DNA from: Chlamydiota bacterium
GTDB taxonomy: Bacteria; Chlamydiota; Chlamydiia; Chlamydiales; Rhabdochlamydiaceae
Assembly (NCBI GenBank): GCA_022614855.1
Contig: JAKEHU010000020.1
Coordinates: 1 to 46,638 of the forward strand
Length of the DNA: 46,638 bases
Direction of reading: 5' to 3'
Of this stretch, positions 41,734 to 46,638 are shown piece after piece. A program made the translations under genes and the position numbers. The notes beneath the pieces are model-generated. The model saw only the letters and a program-made list of their open reading frames with translations, was not told the origin of the DNA and searched no databases. Position 1 is the stretch's first letter; each line of letters starts with the position of its first letter.

Positions 41734-44700
41734 AGTCTTTAATAATTCTAATACATCTTCCCAAGTCAATTTTGCGATTGCTTCATCATCGCAGCTTACA
41801 ACTTTCTTGACGAGACCTTTTTTTCTTTTCTGCATTTCTGCGATTTTTTCTTCTATTGTGCCAAGAGTGACCAATTTATAGGAAGATACAGATTTCATTT
41901 GACCAATTCGATGGACGCGATCCGTTGCTTGACTTTCTACAGCAGGATTCCACCACATATCGTAATGGATTACAGTATCTGCCGAAACTAAATTAAGGCC
42001 GGTACCTCCTGCTTTAAGAGAAACTAAAAAGACTAAAATAGAAGGATCTTCATTAAATTTTTTTACCACATCCAGTCGATTTTTGCTCGAACCATCTAAA
42101 TAGACAAAAGAGATCCCTTTTTGTTCTAAATCTTCACGCATGATTTGGAGCATGCGAGTATATTGGCTAAATATTACGGTCTTATGATTTCCCTCAATTA
42201 AAGTCTGCAGCAATTCAAGAAGCATCTCATATTTCGCAGAATCTCCTGACTCCGGCTTTTCCTTGGCAAAAATAGCGGGATGACAGCAAATCTGTTTTAA
42301 ACGAGTTAAGGTAGCAAGAACATGAATTTGCACTCGATCAAATCCATCCCTTTGTACGAGCTTCATCAGCTCATCGCGCGCAGACTCTGCATAGGAGCGA
42401 TAGAGCACTAATTGTGTTTCTGAGAGTTGGCAATGGTAGACAATTTCTGAAACAGGGGGTAAATCCTTTAACACATCGGATTTCATTCTTCGCAAGATAA
42501 AAGGAGAAACTTTTTTTCTTAAATATTCCAAATTTATCCCTTGCTCTTTAGAAGGAACCCTCACAAATTTTTCGACAAAACGATCATAGGTGGTTAAAAA
42601 TCCAGGCATTAAAAAATCAAATAAGCTCCAGAGTTCATCCAAAGAGTTTTCGATTGGAGTGCCGGATAATATCAACCTGTGTTGTCCCTGTATCATCTTT
42701 ACTGATTTTGCATTGCGCGTCCCTCGATTTTTGATATGTTGCGCTTCATCTAAAATTACATAGCCGAAAGGAATTACTCGATATTGCTCAATATCTTTTT
42801 GAAGAAGGGTGTAGGATGTAATGACTGCATCGTATGCTTGAACCCCATCTATCAATCTTTTGCGATTGGAAGGAGCTCCATCGATTACACTCACTTTTAA
42901 CTTTGGATTGAACTTTGTAAATTCTTCTTTCCAGTTATAAAGCAATGAAGTTGGGCAGACAATTAGAGAGGGCTGCTCTCTCTGCTTTTTCTGAAATTGG
43001 GAAATAGCCACAATGGCTTGCACAGTTTTTCCAAGACCCATGTCATCTGCCAAAATTCCACCTAGATACATCGACCTGAGCCTTTCCAACCAACGCACTC
43101 CCTCTTCTTGATAAGATCTAAGAGTAGTTTTTATTTCAGAAGGAATCGGTGAAAAAGAAAATTGCTTTTCTCCTAAAATCTGCTTTTGAATATCGATCAA
43201 CTGGTCAGAAATGGTAATTTTGACAGGTAATTCCAGAAATTGACTCTTGTCAATATTTGCCAAACTCCAAAGAGGCCTTTCGAGTTTACTGTCTTCAAGA
43301 ATGGTGATGCCTAGTTCATCAAAAAGCTGCATGATTTTGGTCAATCGATCTAGGTCTAAAACAAGGATCTTAGGTATTTTATTACCTTCTATGGATTTTT
43401 TATTTTTTGACCTATTCTGCTCAAGTTCGATAAAAGCTTTTTTTGAACTGATGCATTCCCAGAGTTGATCTGTCTTCGTTCCTTTTAAATCCCCTTTCAC
43501 TTTCAATACGATTTCATAGCTATCAATTTTTGGAAGATGAGAAAGGTCTAAATAAAACTCTGTTTTATCGTAGATAAATTGATCGAGAAGATTTTGTGGA
43601 CAATTGAATTTGACTCGATGTTGATTGCGAGGAATCACATCCGTCATAAACTCTACAATCTTTTTATCTGATTTGGAAATGTATACGCCTTGATCAGAAA
43701 GAAATAGGAAATCTTGAAAGAGATCTTCGATAATTTTTCTCTCTTCAACCAAATTTCTAGCTAAAATCCCTTGAGAAGAGACAAAGGAAGAGACATGCTG
43801 TAAATTGAGTTGAGCAGAAGAAGCTGGAATTTGCAAATGGTTGTAATCAAAATGTAAAGAGGCTTCCAATTCTCCATTTAAATAGGAAAGATTACAGGTA
43901 GCCGATACTTCTCCAACATAAGGAAGAGTTGTAAAATCTAGCCTATCCTTTGGCAAGACAGTTTCTGCGTTCACAGATAATTGTTGTAGCGCATTTTCCA
44001 TAAAAGAACCAAAAAGAGGATGAGGAATGGTCATTTCTCGAATCGGTTGAAGATTGCGCAAATGGACACGAGTAATTTGAAGAGGAAATCGAAAATAGGC
44101 ATTTCGATAAAGCATCCCTGGCTTTGCACATTCAAATAGCTTTACTTCTTCCATTGTCACTTCCGATCCATTCACAACAAGTTTAGGATTTAATAAAATT
44201 TTTGATGTTGGGGGAGGAATGTATTCCAAAAGGAATCGAAATTGAATGGGGAATGGAGAAAAGTAGAGAGGATTTTCCAAACTTCCCTCATAGATTCCAT
44301 TTAAAATAGGAAGTTCATCATCAGAGTGGGTAAAGCCACTTTTTGATAAATTTTGTGAAGTCAGCTCAAAATTTCGAGCTAAAATCATCCCGAAAAGTTC
44401 AATGCTAATCTGCGCTATTTTTTGTGTTCTTTCTCCTGAACTGTCGAGAAATCTGGCATAGTCCATGACCATTCTCACAATTTCTCTTTGCGATCCATTG
44501 AATGAATCAAGAGAAAAAAGAAATTTTTTTCCTCCAATAAAAATTGGTTCTTCATAACGCATGCATTCAATAAAATTTTTAATATTCGGAATATGAAGTG
44601 GTTTTGAACGGAAAGGCAATCGAAGGGCAATTTGTATTTCTACAATAGGTACCTTGACGGCTGCTTCATCTTTGTGCGAAACAAGTGAAAAAATCAGAGA

Positions 44701-45234
44701 AAATTCTGCTTGTTCTACTATTTTTTTCTCTTCAGGACAAAAAAATGGAGAAGTAGAGAGAATTTCAGAAGAAATTACATATTCCTGCAAAAGCTGTCTT
44801 TGATAGGTCTCCTCTCTCCTTTGGACCTCTTTATCCTCTGCCTCTTTAAACTTGTCTAAAAGCTGCTTCTTCTCTTCATGATTAAAATCTTCGATTTCAG
44901 TTAATTCTTTTAAATCTGTTTCCTTGGAATAAGCAACAAGAATTTGATCTAAATTTTGTTCGATATAAAAAAGAAGAGCTGCAATATGCTGACAATCATA
45001 ATTGTAGGGACAATCACAGTTGGAATCGACAGTTTCACATTCTGCGCGATCAATTTCAATCTCGCTTTCATAATAATTTTCATATTGACCTAAAACTCTA
45101 CCAGCAATGCGAACAGTTTTACTATCTATATGTATTAGTTTTGCAGAAACTACTTTTTGCTTTTCAAAATGTTCTTTTCCTTCCTTGAGAATGGATGAAG
45201 AAAAATCTTGCTTAAGTTTCCGAAAATTTAACAT
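41731..45234 (-). CDS. SNF2-family helicase with SWIM zinc finger
   Basis: The 1167-residue protein has a SWIM zinc-binding motif near residue 70-85 (CDCPYNYDCQHIAALLFYIE). A long middle part follows that is typical of bacterial SNF2 proteins, and then a complete two-lobe ATPase in the last 450 residues: LGGILADDMGLGKTVQAIVA, LIVCPTSLLYNWKEEF, VILDEAQHIKNRGTRNAKSV, LILSGTPIENSLDELWSLFD, then VIFSQYTRMLQIM, VSLKAGGTGLNLVSADTVIH and ATDRVHRIGQ. Such proteins move along double-stranded DNA; in bacteria RapA and related enzymes act on RNA polymerase or nucleoprotein. The specific job is not known. The order tig, SNF2, mreB, pckG agrees with C. trachomatis as I recall. The start ATG at 45234 is the tip of the GGCAGATAGATTCATG repeat. 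Confidence 0.93.
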   Translation of the reverse strand: MLNFRKLKQDFSSSILKEGKEHFEKQKVVSAKLIHIDSKTVRIAGRVLGQYENYYESEIEIDRAECETVDSNCDCPYNYDCQHIAALLFYIEQNLDQILVAYSKETDLKELTEIEDFNHEEKKQLLDKFKEAEDKEVQRREETYQRQLLQEYVISSEILSTSPFFCPEEKKIVEQAEFSLIFSLVSHKDEAAVKVPIVEIQIALRLPFRSKPLHIPNIKNFIECMRYEEPIFIGGKKFLFSLDSFNGSQREIVRMVMDYARFLDSSGERTQKIAQISIELFGMILARNFELTSQNLSKSGFTHSDDELPILNGIYEGSLENPLYFSPFPIQFRFLLEYIPPPTSKILLNPKLVVNGSEVTMEEVKLFECAKPGMLYRNAYFRFPLQITRVHLRNLQPIREMTIPHPLFGSFMENALQQLSVNAETVLPKDRLDFTTLPYVGEVSATCNLSYLNGELEASLHFDYNHLQIPASSAQLNLQHVSSFVSSQGILARNLVEERKIIEDLFQDFLFLSDQGVYISKSDKKIVEFMTDVIPRNQHRVKFNCPQNLLDQFIYDKTEFYLDLSHLPKIDSYEIVLKVKGDLKGTKTDQLWECISSKKAFIELEQNRSKNKKSIEGNKIPKILVLDLDRLTKIMQLFDELGITILEDSKLERPLWSLANIDKSQFLELPVKITISDQLIDIQKQILGEKQFSFSPIPSEIKTTLRSYQEEGVRWLERLRSMYLGGILADDMGLGKTVQAIVAISQFQKKQREQPSLIVCPTSLLYNWKEEFTKFNPKLKVSVIDGAPSNRKRLIDGVQAYDAVITSYTLLQKDIEQYRVIPFGYVILDEAQHIKNRGTRNAKSVKMIQGQHRLILSGTPIENSLDELWSLFDFLMPGFLTTYDRFVEKFVRVPSKEQGINLEYLRKKVSPFILRRMKSDVLKDLPPVSEIVYHCQLSETQLVLYRSYAESARDELMKLVQRDGFDRVQIHVLATLTRLKQICCHPAIFAKEKPESGDSAKYEMLLELLQTLIEGNHKTVIFSQYTRMLQIMREDLEQKGISFVYLDGSSKNRLDVVKKFNEDPSILVFLVSLKAGGTGLNLVSADTVIHYDMWWNPAVESQATDRVHRIGQMKSVSSYKLVTLGTIEEKIAEMQKRKKGLVKKVVSCDDEAIAKLTWEDVLELLKT

Positions 45235-45253
45235 GAATCTATCTGCCAATTTA
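45233..45253 (-). repeat. solo end of the GGATAGGTTCAT repeat before the SNF2 gene
   Basis: On the minus strand, AAATTGGCAGATAGATTCAT differs in two positions from the end of the mreB element. It supplies the start codon and leader of the SNF2 gene. No second arm is evident. Confidence 0.75.
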
Positions 45254-45335
45254 TATAAAATGGTTTTACAGTTTTGCGATAACTAGCGCAACAAAAAATA
45301 ATTTCAAAAGACAATTTTTTAAAAAAATAGATAAC

Positions 45336-45414
45336 CAAGAGCTCACAGAGAACACAGAGAAAAAATCCGGATTTTATGCTCTCTTCTCTGTGTTCTCTGT
45401 GAGCTCTGTGGTAA
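45336..45414. repeat. CACAGAG repeat forming a perfect 22-bp stem
   Basis: GAGCTCACAGAGAACACAGA plus two bases at 45339-45360 is the exact complement of 45385-45406, with a 24-base loop. GTGGTAAAATT follows as in the other copies. The gap from 45250 to 45533 contains this hairpin and otherwise only AT-rich DNA leading to tRNA-Gly. Confidence 0.9.
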
Positions 45415-45533
45415 AATTAAAAAAAAGCATAAATAGAATGAGAATGGAATTTTTCAATTTTTCATTTATTTGTGCATAGATAATTTTCTTTTAGAAAATC
45501 GATTAACTATTTAGGATATACCTGATATATTTC

Positions 45534-45605
45534 GCGGGTGTAGCTCAGCGGTAGAGCATCACGTTGCCAACGTGAGGGTCGTGAGTTCAAACCTCATCAC
45601 CCGCT
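45534..45605 (+). tRNA. tRNA-Gly (anticodon GCC)
   Basis: A full cloverleaf is present: acceptor GCGGGTG/CACCCGC, D stem GCTC/GAGC, anticodon stem TCACG/CGTGA with loop TTGCCAA (anticodon GCC), T stem GTGAG/CTCAT with loop TTCAAAC, and discriminator T. CCA is not encoded. tig begins 25 bases further on the same strand, so the two may share a transcript. Confidence 0.97.
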
Positions 45606-45630
45606 TTTCAGTCTCCAAATCGGAGGAAAA

Positions 45631-46638
45631 GTGGAAAAAGAATTAAAAAATGATAAGATTTTTTTTAAAATTTTACACAAACCCCATTGCATCATCGAAT
45701 ATGAAGTAGAGGTTTTGCCTCCTTTAGCTCAAGAATCCTATCGCAAGGCTGTAAAGATCGTCGCAAAGCAAGTGGAGGTCCATGGGTTTCGAAAAGGCAA
45801 AGCCCCTGAAGAGATGGTCATTAAAAAATTTTCTCATGATATTGATAAAAAATGGCAAGAAGAGATTGCAAATATCGCTTACAAAGAATGTAAAACACTT
45901 GATAAAACACCTCTCGTGAGAGAGGATGCTCCCATCTCCTACAAAATGCATGAACATTCGAAAACAGGAGCAAAACTCAGCCTCTCTTTTGAAACCCTAC
46001 CCATTCCCCCTTCTGTTAAACCAGAAGAATTTTCTTTAAAACCTATTTCCAGGCCAGAGGTCAATGAAGAAAAAGTAGAGGAGACAATTCGGCAAGCGCA
46101 ACTATTTTTTGCGAGCTGGAAGGAAATTTCCGACCGCTCCGTGCAAGAGAGAGATTTCATCATTTTAGATGTGGATGTTTTAGAGCCAGAAGAGCAGCGA
46201 CTTTTTTCCAATACTCGATTTGAAGTATCGAATAAATCGATGGCAAAATGGATGAAAGAGCTAGTCATAGGAAAAACAATTGGGGATCTCTCCGAAGGGG
46301 TTTCGGTACCCGATGAGAGCTTATCTGAAGAAGAAAAAAAACAATTTTCACCCAGAAAAGTGAGACTTCGCATTAAGGCGATTGAGGAGGCAGCTCTTCC
46401 CCCACTTGATGATAAATTTGCAAAACAAATTGGAGTTGAAAACGTAGAGCAAATGAGAAAGAAAATCAAAACACTTCTTGATAATCAAGCAGAGGATCAT
46501 GTAAAAGAAAAAATGAGAGAGCAGGTGACAGATTTTCTTTTAAAACAACACCCATTTGATCTTCCGCAAAGCGTGATTGAAAAAGAGGCGAGATTCCGGT
46601 TTGAACAATTGATGCAAGAAGAGAGGTTTAAACAAAGA
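45631..46638 (+). CDS. tig: trigger factor, N-terminal 336 codons (cut by window end)
   Basis: Trigger factor is the ribosome-bound chaperone that receives nascent chains. The frame starts with GTG at 45631, preceded by GGAGG at four bases, and stays open to the window edge. The ribosome-docking signature appears as VEVHGFRKGKAPEEMVIKKF at about residue 50. The FKBP-like middle domain follows (about 150-240, QERDFIILDVDVLEPEEQ), here without clear isomerase consensus. The helical C-terminal domain then begins (LPPLDDKFAKQIGVENVEQM, QHPFDLPQSVIEKEARFRF). tig beside SNF2 and mreB is the order I recall in C. trachomatis, where clpP and clpX come next. Because the start is GTG and the end lies outside, simple ATG-based scans miss this gene. 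Confidence 0.95.
   Translation, partial: MEKELKNDKIFFKILHKPHCIIEYEVEVLPPLAQESYRKAVKIVAKQVEVHGFRKGKAPEEMVIKKFSHDIDKKWQEEIANIAYKECKTLDKTPLVREDAPISYKMHEHSKTGAKLSLSFETLPIPPSVKPEEFSLKPISRPEVNEEKVEETIRQAQLFFASWKEISDRSVQERDFIILDVDVLEPEEQRLFSNTRFEVSNKSMAKWMKELVIGKTIGDLSEGVSVPDESLSEEEKKQFSPRKVRLRIKAIEEAALPPLDDKFAKQIGVENVEQMRKKIKTLLDNQAEDHVKEKMREQVTDFLLKQHPFDLPQSVIEKEARFRFEQLMQEERFKQR

Noticed and set aside
45939-46469. 176-codon minus-strand frame opposite tig
   Set aside because: The plus strand encodes trigger factor with its ribosome-docking motif and a strong Shine-Dalgarno site; the reverse frame is serine-rich noise.

Overview
The window is an AT-rich chromosome segment from a member of the Chlamydiota, most likely an environmental (amoeba- or arthropod-associated, 'Chlamydia-related') lineage and not the genus Chlamydia. 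The call rests on an ATP/ADP translocase of the plastid/chlamydial type, a signal peptidase I with a long chlamydia-style insertion, GTP-type PEP carboxykinase next to mreB, an SNF2 helicase and trigger factor, and the yceA(trhO)-rpsD and kdsA-lptC-lptA-lptB neighbourhoods. As I recall them, these match gene orders in Chlamydia trachomatis. Features I do not expect in C. trachomatis are asparaginyl-tRNA synthetase, a heptosyltransferase, a candidate toxin/immunity pair, an ankyrin protein, and RING-type and SH2-like proteins. I cannot name the species. Rhabdochlamydia- or Simkania-like lineages are guesses only.

Layout. 1-5.3 kb: a gene end, a LysM protein, pheT without its OB-fold tRNA-binding domain, a MORN-type lipoprotein, and an ogt gene bracketed by two long palindromes. 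5.4-9.2 kb: small secreted, lipoprotein or coiled-coil genes including a tandem paralogue pair, then trhO and rpsD, then a monocistronic 108-residue protein that reads like a divergent SH2 domain. 9.3-14.5 kb: divergent peptide-binding proteins, one a normal OppA lipoprotein and one a 1168-residue protein with OppA at its C-terminus. 14.5-20.7 kb: lepB, nfo, asnS, a proline-rich protein, rluD and khpA. Two inverted copies of a CACAGAG-type repeat lie at 14.5 and 19.0 kb. 20.8-29 kb: an accessory zone with a RING-H2 protein, a DHH-CBS phosphoesterase, tRNA-Arg, a lone secretin, and a TPR protein with a polymorphic-toxin-like C-terminus followed at once by a small candidate immunity gene. 29.2-36.8 kb: dapB, kdsA, lptC, lptA, lptB, the nucleotide translocase, a heptosyltransferase and ndk, i.e. 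cell envelope and energy supply. 36.9-46.6 kb: an ankyrin protein, pckG, mreB, an SNF2 helicase, tRNA-Gly and the start of tig.

The most unusual feature is the intergenic DNA. At least six gaps hold long, near-symmetrical palindromes, most of about 150-170 bp. One family ends in CATGAACCTATCC / GGATAGGTTCATG, and its ATG is the start codon of five genes (rpsD, dapB, the translocase, mreB, the SNF2 gene). In one case its TGA is also the stop codon of the upstream gene (lptB). Further candidates for follow-up are the SH2-like protein, the RING-H2 protein and the toxin/immunity pair. All assignments come from reading the sequence; no database search was run. Where a start codon was moved from the longest ORF, the entry says why.
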